A DNA stretch of 64,000 nucleotides. It comes from Clusia tigrina (Eukaryota > Arthropoda > Insecta > Diptera > Clusiidae). How positions within the stretch are numbered: position 1 is the stretch's first letter; the number at the start of each line of letters is the position of its first letter. Below the pieces are notes generated by a model. The model saw only the letters and a list, made by a program, of their open reading frames with translations. It was not told the DNA's origin and did not search any database. The stretch spans positions 219,404,194 through 219,468,193 of the forward strand of contig OV050031.1 of NCBI GenBank assembly GCA_920105625.2, written 5' to 3'. A program made the position numbers and the translations under genes. This document shows positions 10,300 through 23,180 of the stretch, piece after piece.

Positions 10300-11695
10300 A
10301 AATTAGGGACATAAAGTTGGAAACATAAAATTGGAACATAAGATAGGAAACATAAAATTGGAAACATAAGATAGGAAACAAAAAATTGGAAAAATAAAAC
10401 TGGAAACAAAAAATTATGAAAATAAAATTGGAAACATAAGATAAGAACATAAAATTGGGAACATAAGATAGAAAACATAAAATTGGAAACATAAAATTAT
10501 GAACATAAAATTGTGAACATAAGATGGGAAACAAAAAATTGGAAACATGAGATAGGAAACAAAAAATTGGAAACATAAAACTGGAAACAAAAAATTGGAA
10601 ACATAAAATTGGGAACATAAAATTGGAAACAAAAAATTGGAAACATAAAATTGGAAACATAAAATTATGAACATAAAATTGGAAACATAAGATAGGAAAC
10701 ATAAAATTGGGAACATAAGATAGGAAACAAAAAATTGGAAACATGAGATAGGAAACAAAAAATTGGAAGCATAAAATTATGAACATAAAATTGGAAACAT
10801 AAGATAGGAAACAAAAAATTGGAAACATGAGATAGGAAACAAAAAATTGGAAACATAAAACTGGAAACAAAAAATTGGAAACATAAAATTGGGAACATAA
10901 AATTGGAAACAAAAAATTGGAAACATAAAACTGGAAACATAAAATTATGAACATAAAATTGGAAACATAAGATAGGTAACATAAAATTGGGAACATAAGA
11001 TAGGAAACAAAAAATTGTGTACATAAAATTGGAAACATAAGATAGGTAACATAAAGTTGGAATAAGCTTAATTATAAAACTGGGAGCATAAAATTGGAAA
11101 CATAAGATAGGAAACATAAAATTGTGAACATAAGATAGGAAACAAAAAATTGGAAACATGAGATAGGAAACAAAAAATTGGAAACATAAAATTATGAACA
11201 TAAAATTGGAAACATAAGATAGGAAACAAAAAATTGGAAACATGAGATAGGAAACAAAAAATTGGAAACATAAAACTGGAAACAAAAAATTGGAAACATA
11301 AAATTGGGAACATAAAATTGGAAACAAAAAATTGGAAACATAAAATTGGAAACATAAAATTATGAACATAAAATTGGAAACATAAGATAGGAAACATAAA
11401 ATTGGGAACATAAGATAGGAAACAAAAAATTGTGTACATAAAATTGGAAACATAAGATAGGTAACATAAAGTTGGAATAAGCTTAATTATAAAACTGGGA
11501 GCATAAAATTGGAAACATAAGATAGGTAACATATAGTTGGAAACATAAAATTATAAAACTGGGAGCATAAAATTGGAAACATAAATTTGAAAACGTAAAA
11601 CTCGAAACATAAAATTGTGAACATAAAATAGAAAACATAAAATTGGAAGCATAAAATGGGCAATATAAAATTGGAAATATAAAAATAAAAAATAG
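10300..11695. repeat. Large minisatellite, ACATAAAATTGGAA-type, with 414-bp higher-order repeat
   Basis: About 1.4 kb of 13-15 bp units alternating ACATAAAATTGGAA, ACATAAGATAGGAA and ACAAAAAATTGGAA. A landmark AATAAGCTTAATTATAAAAC occurs at about 11061 and 11475, giving a higher-order period of 414 bp. On the minus strand several frames stay open for 115-262 codons and read like FPILCFQF repeats; no frame is favoured, so I treat them as non-coding. Confidence 0.92.
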
Positions 11696-12384
11696 AATAG
11701 TCGTTGGAAATTTCCTCTATTTAAATGTTTGAAAAAGCCAACTGTCACTTCGGCTGTTACCTGGTTAATAATTGTCCATGATTCTTATCATTGCTTTAAA
11801 AATTGTATAATATTAGAATAATGAGCACGTTCTGTTAAGGTAATTGTATGGACTCCCATTTTCCCTAAACTGATACGGATCGGCAACAATGACAACAGTG
11901 GAATCGGCAGAAAATATATGAATAAGCCGTAGACTACGCTTTCTCCACACCAAGACCACCTTTCTTTATACTTTCATACGATACTGAGCGATTTCATTCA
12001 CAGCGCTTACGCTGATATCGCATCTGTCGCCCTCGACGCTCAGCTTCTGTTACAGACGTTGTGTGTGAACCGTGGCCAAACAATGCTCCACGGTGAAATA
12101 AATGGAAATAATTTTCCATCATTTAATTGTGTGAGCACGCGGCGAGCCTGCTAAAACTGTTTGTTAATTGCAAATAATACACACAAGGAAATAATGTTAG
12201 TTGTAATTCGCAGAACTAAATATGGAGAGCTACTTTGATAAAAGAGCGTTGCGAACCTTTCTTTAAGTGTATCTTTTCGCACTTTAATGCGAAATATGAT
12301 TTTGCATTGGCAGGAAACCAGCTGAGTTGAGAGTGGGTATACAAGAGGTAATAAGAGAGATGTGAATCTATACTACATTGATGC
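11696..12384. other. Intergenic, nothing recognised
   Basis: Less repetitive sequence with normal GC in places (11940-12150). No open frame with a known domain. Could hold regulatory sequence, but nothing specific is visible. Confidence 0.5.
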
Positions 12385-12610
12385 CGATTTCCTGGCATAG
12401 TGACAAGCCTGCTAGAGGCTAGAGACCAGAGACAGTCGTGAGATTTTGGGTTTCAGTCCAGACATCCAGGACATGGTTCCAAACTGCTTCTTTTTAAAAT
12501 TGTTTTCTCTTCGAGTCGTTGACCTTAGTTGCGAGTATTCTTTCTCCCAAGCCCTAGCACCTACTTGTGTAATTCTTTATGGAATCAGGTATAATAAATA
12601 AACAAATAAG
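12385..12610 (+). repeat. tRNA-derived SINE
   Basis: A tRNA-like head (TGGCATAGTGACAAGCCTG, then GGGTTTCAGTCC as a weak B box at about 12448-12459) and a body with TTTCTCTTCGAGTCG, matching the copy at 20905-21106. It ends in GGTATAATAAATAAACAAATA. Confidence 0.7.
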
Positions 12611-12709
12611 TAAATATTAAAAGTATATTTATATAGCAGTATCTGCTAAATTATTAAGCACACATTCCCCCCAGTTCATTGTTGTGCCAACGTTCTGAAA
12701 TTATACAAG

Positions 12710-12773
12710 GTGAAGTAACCTCAGAGAGAGAATAAGTTTTGATGAACAGCATTTTGTTTCTCAATTGGTTACT

Positions 12774-12824
<51 letters not shown>

Positions 12825-13110
12825 TAGAGAGAGAGACAGACAGCCAAAAGGCGATCAACATCATTTTCTGTCTCAGTTTGTTACTTGAGAGAGTGAACAA
12901 AGTTCGATCAATATCATTTTGCGTCTGAGTTCTTGACCTCAGAAAGTGAACAATCTTAGATCAATATCATTTTATATCCCAATTCGTCATCTCAGAGAGT
13001 GAACAAAGTTTGATCGACATTAATTTGTTCCTCAATTCATAACCTCAGAAAGTGAACAAAGTTCGATTAACAGCATTTTGCTCCCCAATTCTTCTCATGA
13101 TCAGATTTTT
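12710..13110. repeat. Minisatellite with GA microsatellite
   Basis: About six units of roughly 58 bp (CTCAGAGAGTGAACAAAGTT, CGATCAACATCATTTTG, TCTCAATTCGT). One unit has expanded into a (GA)n tract at about 12775-12840. Confidence 0.88.
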
Positions 13111-14050
13111 AAAGTGAGTTATTTCAAGAAAAATGAACTCTGGAAGATGAAAACGTTGTGTTTATAAAAGTACAATTGTCATTACAATTGTTCCTTGGCT
13201 GTAGCCAAGTTCCTAGTTCAGTGACCTAGTTCAGTGAGAACCCGTCCCATTCTCTGCTCCAATGGTATACTTTTAATTACATTATCAATTTGCATTATCA
13301 ACTGTCAACATCAATAGTCATTAATAATTGTCATTATCAATTGTCATTATCAATTTTAATTGTCAGTTCTGTCCGGTATGCTTCACAGAGTTTCATTCAT
13401 TTACAATTTAATCCTTCGTACAGGAACTCACATAACGCTAAATAGTTTGTATTTAATGACAAGGCTCGGGTACAGGGAAAATGTAATAATTATATATAAA
13501 TTAATCGTGACAGCTCAGACCATATCGAGACATTCAATCCGTAATGCCATTAAAAATAACAATAGCAATAACAATCAACGCCATACGAATTATTCACTTG
13601 TGGTTGCACCTAATTTCTGGTGCTCGTGTGTCGTATTCATGGGAATATTCATTGAAAAAGCCATGAGAACATTAAGGAACGACTCACAGGAAAGTTTTTT
13701 CTAAGTAAACAAAAAGTGTTTATTTGTTCAATGACACAGTAAATATTGACTAATAGAATATGATTACTCACACGTGTACAAAGAACCCCCCCACGATGGT
13801 GTACACTGTACAAGGTGATGTAAGAGGGAAGGTTGTCGCATTTCAGCATTGTTTATCTTTCCCCTATTGTTCTGCACCCTTGTAGATAAAGTTTGTAATT
13901 TAAATTGGACTTAGGCAACTATGCACGAAGGGAGCTAGGATAGTTCTTTATAAATATCGATTTCTGATTCGATTTAGTCATGTCTGTTTGTACTAACTTA
14001 TTCCAAGAACCCATAGTTCTAGAGCGGGAAAGGACATAAGACTAAAATTT
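13111..14050. other. Intergenic, nothing recognised
   Basis: Contains short CATTATCAATTGT repeats near 13280-13360. The 114-codon frame at 13360..13704 has no recognisable domain and overlaps this repeat, so it is not called. Confidence 0.5.
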
Positions 14051-14054
14051 TGTT

Positions 14055-14425
14055 CATGTTCAAGTTTGAATGAGATGAATTGAGATCAGTTGAGATGAGT
14101 TGAGATCAGCTGAGAGGAATTGAGATCAAATGAGATGAGTTGAGATGAATTGAGATGAGTTGAGATCCGTTGAGATGAATTGATATCAGATGAGTTGAGT
14201 TCATACATTGAGTAAAGAAATAAGAGTCACAATCTCGAACAAAAAACTTTTTGTAAAATAGCGCATCACTAAGTAGCTCTCATTTTCATATCGCACTATG
14301 GTTCATGTCAATTGAGATGAGTTGAGATGCGTTGATATCAGTTGAGATGAGTTGATATCAGTTGAGATGAGTTGATATCATTTGAGATCAGTTGAGATCA
14401 TTCGAGAAGAGTGGATATCAGTTCA
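14055..14425. repeat. Minisatellite, 10-bp GAGATGAGTT unit
   Basis: Two blocks (about 14065-14200 and 14310-14425) of GAGATGAGTT/GAGATCAGTT decamers separated by about 110 bp of unrelated sequence. Confidence 0.9.
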
Positions 14426-15520
14426 GATGCTATATAGAATTGGTGAAAATAGAACTGCTGACACGCCCACAATTCCACACCTTAGAAAAAAATATCTCGC
14501 TATGTCTAGAACTGGTTCTTATCAATAAGCGGCTTCAAAAGTGTACTACACCTAGTGCAATTTCGTTATACTCCTTAGATGTTCTCATCAATATTAGCGA
14601 AGAGGAGTTTGGTCAACAATCAATGGACCGAAATGGCGATCAGACCCAAAAATTATGGTAATTCTACAATAGTGTATTTAGACCTATATTAATTTATGCG
14701 GTCCTCTTCTCATGTATGGAAAACATATACTGGAGTATGATTAATGATGAAGTAACGTGGCTATCGTGGTGATCAGCAGGGATATCCCAATCCAAACAAA
14801 CATCGCGAAAAGATAAGAATGTGCATCAGAGTCTGTCATCGACGGAAATCCAGGGATATACATCTACAATAGCGATATATGTACTCAAATTGCATAGTTG
14901 CTTAATTGTAGTTTTCCATTGTAAAAATAAAAAAAAATACAGGAAAAGCATTAAATTGAAGAACAACAACACCGATTTCCTACTGGATATTGTAGAGATT
15001 TGGAAAGACTGCAACATGGTTAACGGGCTCCGATAATGAAAATCAGAATTGATCAATTTTTTCATACTGCGAGACGATCATGAAGGCGGTATTGAACGAG
15101 GTAGACTACAATCTAGATGTGAACTGTAAAAGATCTCTTACTAAATAGTAATAATGACATACTATGGATCCCTGTATACTGGAGACCAACTGTCGAGATA
15201 GAAAGGAGCTTCATAAGAGGTCATAATTAAGGCGGACTGAAATATCATAGATTAATGGGTCAAACACTTGCCGATTCGGAACGAAATGGACTCAACAAAA
15301 AACTGCTCCAGGATCTGGCGAACAAATCTCAGACGCATGATATATCACGTCTTCACAAAGTAGAACTGGGGAGAATGATATTCGAAACATTGCTTTCAGA
15401 AGGTACCATTGCAAATTCCTCTAAGTATCATGTCAGGAGAGACCTAGACATGGTGGAACATTTTCATTAGTCAGAATAAAATATAAACAAAGGAAGAATC
15501 AGCCGCGTTTATACAGACTA
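14426..15520. other. Intergenic, possible decayed element
   Basis: Several short frames (14392..14661, 15255..15470) have protein-like composition but no family I recognise. Numerous stops suggest an old degenerate element. Left unassigned. Confidence 0.4.
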
Positions 15521-15524
15521 TGTT

Positions 15525-15705
15525 TATATGGGACTATGATTAGACTCCGCAGCATGATTATAAACCTCAGCATGATTACACAACGCAGTATGATTAGACA
15601 CCGCAGCATGATTAGACACCGCAGCATGATTAGACAGACACCTCAGCATGATTAGACACCGCAGGGTGATTACACACCGCAGTATGATTATACTCCTGAA
15701 TATAG
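15525..15705. repeat. Minisatellite, 18-bp unit
   Basis: About nine copies of an 18-bp unit, CAGCATGATTAGACACCG, with variants. Confidence 0.9.
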
Positions 15706-16409
15706 GATTCTCCAAATAGGTCGTTTAAAGGCCCACCTGTAGCCTCGGTAAACTTGTAAATTTTTTAATGCTTCTTAGTTTTTATTGGATCTTTACTCTT
15801 CAACTGAAGGACGTTTGAACTATACCCCGGGTAGAATTCAATCAGAAGACTGAAGACCTCCAAAGACAATATCTGTTGGAAGAATATCTTAGAGCAAGCG
15901 TAGAACCACTCAGAGCGGAATTTAAAGCATATCTGCTGAATAATACATCAAATATGAGTTTTCCTTTCCACGACATATGCGGAAAAATTAGTTGAAAGTA
16001 TGCCAAGAAGATGCGCAGCTATTCTCGACGCTGAAGGCGATTTCACAGTCGACTGAATAAGTGCGTCATAGCTCTCAATAAATACTTCAATGTAAAAAAC
16101 TTAAATAAATATATTTTATACTTTCCAAGTAATCGTCATTTCTCTCTTGTTGAGCAGACTCTCTTGTTGAACAGACTGCCCTCTTGTACCACAGATGAGG
16201 TGTAGATAATCCCTTCCCATGTACTTCTCTAAAGATTTACAGTCATGTTCCCCAACTTTCTGAAAACTGGTGATGGTGGCAAGTGTAAAGGAAGTCTGGA
16301 AGATTAGTTAGTAAAGTGGCTTACATATACACCCAACCGACTGAAGATACATAGGGCATCACCTTCCAGAGTACTTGAAGAAAACTCCGGTCTGCACTAA
16401 TTCTATTCA
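15706..16409. other. Intergenic, nothing firm
   Basis: 15830-16030 has a coding-like look but is broken by stops; unassigned. A partial family B repeat lies at about 16365-16415. Confidence 0.45.
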
Positions 16410-17105
16410 ATTCTTCTTCTTCTTCTTCTTCTTCTGATATCTTCTTCTTCTTATTCTAATCTCTTCTTCTTCTTATTCTAATCTCTTCTTCTTCTTCTAA
16501 TCTCTTCTTCTTCTTCTAATATCATCTTCTTATTCTAATCTCTTCTTCTTATTCTAATCTCTTCTTCTTCTTATTCTAATCTCTTCTTCTTCTTCTAATC
16601 TATTCTTGTTCTTCTTCTTATTCTGATCTCTTCTTCTTCTTATTCTAATCTCTTCTTCTTCTTCTTCTAATCTCATCTTCTTCTTATCATCTCTTCTTCT
16701 TCTTCTTATTCTAATCTCTTCTTCTTCTTCTAATCTCATCTTCTTATTCTAATCTCTTCTTCTTATTCTAATCTCTTCTTCTTCTTATTCTAATCTCTTC
16801 TTCTTCTTCTAATCTATTCTTGTTCTTCTTCTTATTCTAATCTCTTCTTCTTCTTATTCTAATCTCTTCTTCTTCTTCTAATCTCATCTTCTTCTTCTAA
16901 TCTCTTCTTCTTCTTCTGATCTCTTCTTCTTCTTCTTCTTCTAATCTCTTCTTCTTCTTCTTCTGATCTCTTCTTCTTCTTCTTATAATCTCTTCTTCTT
17001 CTTATTCTAATCTCTTCTTCTTCTTCAAATCTCTTCTGCTTCTAATCTCTTCTTCTTCTAATCTCTTTCTCTTCTTCTTCTAATCTCTTCTTCTTCATCT
17101 TAGCC
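16410..17105. repeat. TTC-rich minisatellite
   Basis: About 700 bp of (TTC)n blocks punctuated by TTATTCTAATCTC, with a partially duplicated segment (about 16520-16660 resembles 16740-16870). Arg/Glu-rich minus-strand frames are artefacts. Confidence 0.95.
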
Positions 17106-17134
17106 TAATCACAGACTCTGCGAAACAACCCGCT

Positions 17135-17335
17135 ATCGGGTAAGAGCCGAACTTAACAGCGTTCGCCAGGCACCTCTGCTTGGCACGCGTCTTCTCCAAT
17201 TCGTTATACCAAGCATAATTAGGGTTTCCTCTACTCGGTCCTTCCATCGAAGGCATGGTCGCTCAGTGGCTTCCGCTTCGAACGCCTTTTTCGCTGGAGC
17301 TTCTTCGTCCCTACGCATTCTATTCCATTCCAGTT
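17135..17335 (-). mobile_element. Non-LTR retrotransposon tail fragment
   Basis: On the minus strand the frame reads RPCLRWKDRVEETL, then MLGITNWRRRV and AWRTLLSSALTR. This is the well-known C-terminal tail following reverse transcriptase in many insect non-LTR elements (pattern RPRxRWxDxVExDLxxLGxxNWR). Only about 65 residues remain. Confidence 0.7.
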
Positions 17336-17339
17336 TATA

Positions 17340-18410
17340 AAACTCAATAAACAGCAACTTTGCTTCAAAGTATATGAAAATGCTAGTCATGATTTTGGGT
17401 CTAGGCCTGGTAAAAGTTGGGTAGCTCCTGATAAGCGAGCAGACCAATAGTTTTTAATTGCTGATTGTATTGTTGAGCACACGACGGCAGTGATAATAGA
17501 ATTACTGCGAATAGATTGAGCCTGAAAATGAAAACAAGATAGCGCAGGTGGCAGCAATTGCAATCAAAGCGATATGCGGGTATTTTTCGCTTTACAACCC
17601 CAATGGCTAATAAAGTTCGCATTTGGTGTAGATGAGGAAATAGTTCCTATTAATAAGAATAACAATATTAGCGAAAATGATAATGATACCGAGATATAAA
17701 AGTGAGTAAGACCACAAAATGTAAAATAACGCAGCAGCATTGTAAGGCACCGAGCGATAATAATGTTTGCATTACAATGTTTGCCTTGAATATTGGTGAT
17801 AAGATTGTGATTTATTGAAGGTACACTTTAAATTTATTAACGGGGTGAATCTAATCGCCCCACATGCACCTCCATGAATCACTTGAAAGACACCTGCAGC
17901 TGTGCTGACACGAGGAGAATTTAAACAAATTTCGGTCGGCCAAGCGGAAAACCAGAAAAGTTGCAATCGTTGTGGCGGAGCTTTTGGAATTTGTCATGGC
18001 GTGCCTGCGGCAGCTAAGTGCCACATGGCTACTGTGTAGAGTGCTGAGCAGTGCTGAACGCATAACATCAGCGCGACCGACATCCAAACACCAAACGAAG
18101 CAGTACGCCTCTTAATGGCCACTGGCGCTGATGAGCATTCTACAATAATATGAGTCAGGCACGCAAAATATAAATAAAAAAGAACGCCGCCCAACATTTC
18201 CATCATTTTAACCTCCTCCTGCCTCCTCTTTTTCCGCCATATGTCATAGTCACATTTTGGCGCGTTCCCCAAATCGATTTTTATATAAACAAATGCCAAT
18301 TAAATATGCCAAATCCACTGTGGGCAGACGAGGAAAATGCAAAGTTATATACTTTGGCAATGGCAGTGGAAATCTCTCTGAGTGGGTGGAAATGATCGTA
18401 AAGTGCTTGT
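17340..18410. other. Intergenic, nothing recognised
   Basis: Mixed composition with GC richer than the neighbours around 17860-18280. Short minus-strand frames there lack any domain or splice pattern I can support. Confidence 0.45.
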
Positions 18411-18414
18411 GAAA

Positions 18415-18625
18415 CATTTCAATTTATAGTTTAAACAATTTCAACAAGTTTCAACAATTTCACAAAGTTGAAATGATTTCAATAAGTTTCAACAAGGTTG
18501 AAATGATTTCAACAAGTTTAAAGAAGTGTAAAGAGTTTCAACCAGCTCAATAAGTTTAAACAAATGTCAAAAAGTTTTAAATAATTATCAAAAAGTTTAA
18601 ACAATGTCTAGAAGCAAGTGAATCA
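18415..18625. repeat. Short degenerate tandem repeat
   Basis: Repeats of TTTCAACAAGTTTCAACAA and TTGAAATGATTTCAA type, about 10-22 bp units, decaying toward the right. Confidence 0.8.
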
Positions 18626-20784
18626 ATTGAACAATTGATGTTTAGAATTGAAGTGTTCTGATATTATTCCTTAATGGTCAATACGCCTGTCGTTTCAGCG
18701 TAAGAATACTTTTCTTAATTATACCATGACAGTTGTGCGGTAAGCAGTGAGCAGTGATATCAAGGAAGGGGTTTTTAATGAAGGGAAAGTTTGAAGGTCA
18801 AAGAACTGGCAGCATAGGAGTGAGTTCTATGGCAGAATAGTAGGTATGCTAGCAAAGAATACAATTGTACAATTGTAGCTACTTAACCCAGGAGTCTATT
18901 GAGCGTATAAGCATATCAAGCTAGCAATTATTCCTCCAATTATACTTAATATATATTATTAATACAAACCTATATTTATAATACAAAACTTGTGTAACAC
19001 ATTAAACTGCAACCCGAAAGTGGGTTTAAAGTAGCACCATATCGAACAGATTCTACTCAGCAATCTTTGAACTTAATGTAAAAACAGAACACAGACTAAT
19101 TTGAGAGTTCCCCGACTACCAGAAGAAGAAGTAGGGTAGGCTGGGAAACCGCCGAAGAAGGAGATCTGCAAAAACTCAGGCATCTAAACCCATTGTACTA
19201 TAGCTTTGACTACTAAGTGTGAGGTCTTCCATGTAAAACTATCTGCATTTGCTCAATCAACCCATCAATCTACTCGTTACGAGTATATTTCTCTCCATTA
19301 TTGTACTCATTTCAACTGAGGTGTATTCGAAATTCTGACATCAACTCAACACAACTCCACTGCCTACTTTTAGGAGTAGCTTTAATCCAAGAATGATTAT
19401 CTATTATTTTTGGCCTTAATCCACTCAAATTGGTCGATTAACTTTATACCATGACTAAAATTGTTCGATTAACTTGATTCCATGACTCTACTCATATATA
19501 TATCGGAATTAGCAACAGCAACGCCAGTCTTATTATTCCACTTGAAGCGCCACAGGTCTGAATTTTCTGTGCATCTATTTCAATAACTCAGCTACCTGCA
19601 TAAAAATGGGCTTCAAATTATAAAATAACAGCAAACAAAAAAAAAAAAAACGAATTTAGTTTAGGAATAATAATGATTTCATCGTTGAACGCTCAATTAA
19701 CTTACTTCACCGCCTGAAATTAAAATCAATTAAAAAAGTGCGCATTTAATGGACCCGGCTTCGATGGCAGTCCAACAACAATTTCAAGCTCACCTAAACA
19801 ACCAAACAACCGGCACAATCGTCGATTGTGGTCATTATTGATCGCCATTAAAGGTATCAGGAGAATTTTTGTCGTGCAGCAAGTAAGCAATTGCACAGAC
19901 TTCAAGGAAATGATACACATTCCAAAGAAACTGCCATTTAGAAAGGTTGCTGGGTGGGATCTTTGAACCTTATGTGCTTTAACGCGCATAATTTTTGATA
20001 AAATGTAGTCCGGCTTGATAAAATGGGTTATTAACTCATTCAAGTTGCAAGAATTTAAGATATTATATTTTTATTTGGATGTGATCTTTGTACTTTATAT
20101 GATGCAACCGTATAATTTTTGATGAAATGCAGTTAAATTTGGTAAAATAGAGTAGATTTTTTCTTATATTTTGATTTATTTATTATAGTAGGTTTTTTCT
20201 TATATTTTGATTTATGAAAGATCTATTGCGATGCTCTTATTTGTTTAAAAATATGAGCATAGTCTCATCTATAGATCTTCTGTCAGGTTCATGTATTTGG
20301 GAGGAATGGAGTTGAGGGATCTTGCTCTTATCTGAGATATAATCTCCAAAACACCTGTGAATTTTCTGTGCCAAAGGTCCACAGAAAAGTCAAAAAAGGT
20401 TTCTTCACTCATTAAAGTTGAGAAAAGTCAATAAATTGGAGGATATTGCATTTGTATATGGCGAATGAATTGGAGTAACACAAGTTTTTTATTATGACCG
20501 CAGCCCCAGTCTTCCTTATTCCCTCAAACTGGTTCCATACCGAAGTAAATAATTCAGTAATTTAAGAGATCCTCGAACAATAGCCCTCTCACACAGAATC
20601 AAATATAATTTAAAGGAAACTCGATATTTTTATATGTATTCCAATGTGTGCTCCTAAAATGAATCTTATATGAATCATCAAATAAAATAAATCCCTTTTG
20701 CATTGCGAGGGATCCAGCTGAGCTGAGAATTAGAAGAGGTAGTCATCTAGATAGATATTAATCTATACTAAAATAATGTGGATA
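18626..20784. other. Intergenic region with dispersed repeats
   Basis: Contains family B in minus orientation (about 19105-19215) and part of family A (about 20215-20300). An A run at about 19637-19651 and a direct repeat near 20155-20215 are seen. No gene is supported; the frame at 19726..20043 (minus) has no recognisable domain. Confidence 0.5.
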
Positions 20785-21106
20785 TTCGTAGTCTAGTGAC
20801 GAGCATGCCAGAGACTAGAGATTAAAGACTGTCATGAGGACGTGGATTCCAACCCCGTCTATGTCATGGTCGTAAAAGTAACAACTGGACAATAATAGCC
20901 GACCTCTGTGATCTAGTGGTAAGTATGCTTGACTCATACTCTGGGGTCGCATGTTCGAATTCTGCCCATGGACATGGACATGGTTTCAAAAGTGTTTTTT
21001 TCTAAGGATTTTTCTCTTCGAGTCGAACACCATAGTTGATAGTACTCCTTCCTCCAACTCCATGCAGACATAATTATTTATGGTCCAAGGTATAATAATA
21101 ATAAAA
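20785..21106 (+). repeat. Two tRNA-derived SINE copies in tandem
   Basis: A partial head at about 20785-20890 is followed by a fuller copy from about 20900. The latter has an A box in GATCTAGTGGTAAGT (about 20910-20924) and a B box GTTCGAATTC (20953-20962), a body with TTTTCTCTTCGAGTCG, and an ATAATAATAATAAA tail at about 21105. Confidence 0.78.
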
Positions 21107-22959
21107 GACCAGGTAGTCAGCTTATTATTTCTAATGTTTTGAAGTTTGAACAAATATCATTCATCTCCATCCTCACTTTGTACCCTGTCAGATTGCAGTC
21201 CACATCATCAAACATCGAAACGAATTCTTTCCAGAACTCCCTTTGCATACCAAATACAAACGAATCCATTCACTTCACCAATACATATTGCAATGGGCCT
21301 TTCAATCTCATTCGGTCTAAAAATTAGTTAATTCCACAAATAAATTCGTTTGTTCCTGAAAAAAAGGCACAACAGTTTGGGAACTTTGTTCGAATTTTTC
21401 CATAATTCAAAGTTCAAATTTTTTAAGAAATCAATAAAACAAACAATTTCTACTTCACGTCACACACCGAATCTATTTCTGCTGGAATTTGACGGCGGAG
21501 GATGCTGATGATGATAATTAATTGCAATATCGCAACAAAAAACTCATAAAAGCAAAGCATTTTTATGATATCGAGCAAAGTTTAAACAAATTAGAGGAAC
21601 AAAATATAGAAAAAATCATTTTTTTTACTATATTTTTAAATTGGTTTTCTGAAACTCTTCAAAAAAAGAGGCGCAAATCATATTAAACGAAGAGGCGAAA
21701 AGACCAACTGGCGATTGATGCCAGAGCCAAAAAGTTGTGTTTCTGCAACACAACAACAAATCCACCCATGTCTGGAAATTAATTAACTTTTATGAAATTT
21801 TTCTAGTGTGTACATAAATTTACATACTTAAAATGCATTTGGTTAGAAAACCAGACATCTCTGTAAAATGATTCCGAGAAACTCTTACATACTATCCGAT
21901 CTTAATGTGTCCGGCCTCACTAAATAAAATTTGATATCTAACTCCAACAGTAAATTGACTACACCGAAAACTGTTGTAGTGCTTTGTGTGCTTTTTTGTA
22001 ACGTCATGACTATGTGGATAGTTGTTCTAGTGTGTATAGGAGTTTTTTGTGACCTCACAGTTGTCAAAATTACCAACGTTTCTTTACTATGGGGCTTTTG
22101 TTTGAAGGTATTCTCCTCGCTCTGAGATTCTCCGTGTAAATTTGCAGAGTGACATGAAACAGAAGCAATAACAGAAACAGAAACAGAACAGAAAGATATT
22201 CAGCACAATTCTGAATACAAATTCCCTGGGGATTTTTTTCACTTTTCACATTTCTCCTATTCCAAATAAAAACTCTCAAGAATTTTCTCCCTTTTCCCTT
22301 TCCTCATATTCTAAATGAACTTCGAAAGTAAATTCTGTTTCTGTTTGCGTTGCTTGTACAGCCACGTAATAAAGAAACAGACACAGATATAAACGCAGAA
22401 TTCACAAGAAAATGTTCAAAATTGTATTTCATGATTGTTGTTGATTGATGAAATGACTGTGGCGCGGACTATAGGGAATTTTATCAATGAAAAGGTAAAT
22501 AAATTACAGCGGGGACATGGAAAAAGAAATGGAGGTGTATGGTGAAGAGGTATTGTATACACCGTTTTGTTAAGCTATGGAAATAATCTATAAGAAAAGT
22601 AAGTAAGTAAGTTGCCATTTAGTGTCCTAACGTAAAATAAACCCAATAAAATAGGAACAAGATTATTGTAACATGTTGACAATTAATTTTCAATAAAATT
22701 TTTGTTAATATCCAACATTTGAATAGAAATATTTGATATTAAATGTCCTTAAATAAACATTCTCCATTTGCTATGAGGAATTTCTGGTCTCCTCGAAGTT
22801 GAGTTTTTGCAAATAAAGTTAGGAAATTGTATATACGGAAATGTATATTGAAAAAAATTTACTAATTATTAAAAAGCATAATGAACAAATCATAATTATT
22901 AGAAGCTACAAATTTAAAATCATTGAATGCATTTATGTCGCTAGAACCAACAATTACTT
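21107..22959. other. Intergenic, AT-rich
   Basis: No gene recognised. Repeated GAAACAGAAACAG motifs occur at about 22155-22190 and 22360-22390, related to the sequence at 22965-23175. Confidence 0.5.
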
Positions 22960-23180
22960 TCAATATTTCATACGATTTCTGCTACAGAAATAACTTTCGA
23001 TGAGTTGTTTCTGCTACAGAAACATCTCATCGTGAGTTGTTTCTGTTCTGTCGCCAAACGCTCACTTTCTGTCGTTAAGTTCTGTAGTTAATCTACTGCA
23101 AATCCATTTCTCGATTTTGTTTCTGTTGCAAATGTACTGGATTCTGTTTCTGTTGTCGTTTCCGCTTTAAGTCACTCTGA
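22960..23180. repeat. Dispersed TTTCTGTT-rich repeat
   Basis: Irregular repeats of TTTCTGCTACAGAAA and GTTTCTGTTCTGTCG. A related segment lies at about 45035-45120 (GTTTCTGTTCTCTCG, then ACCGGATTCTGTTTCTGGTT). Possibly an old element. Confidence 0.55.

Noticed and set aside
10295..11532. Four overlapping long minus-strand ORFs (up to 262 codons) rich in Phe, Cys and Pro
   Set aside because: They lie in different frames of one 14-bp minisatellite; a repeat unit without stops opens several frames at once. No signal peptide, splice sites or non-repeat coding sequence.
14392..15470. Short frames suggesting a transposase or RT
   Set aside because: Composition looks protein-like but I cannot match any catalytic motif; left as unassigned.
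20905..20965. Functional tRNA gene
   Set aside because: A and B boxes are present but the cloverleaf stems do not close and the unit continues into a SINE body with an AT-rich tail.
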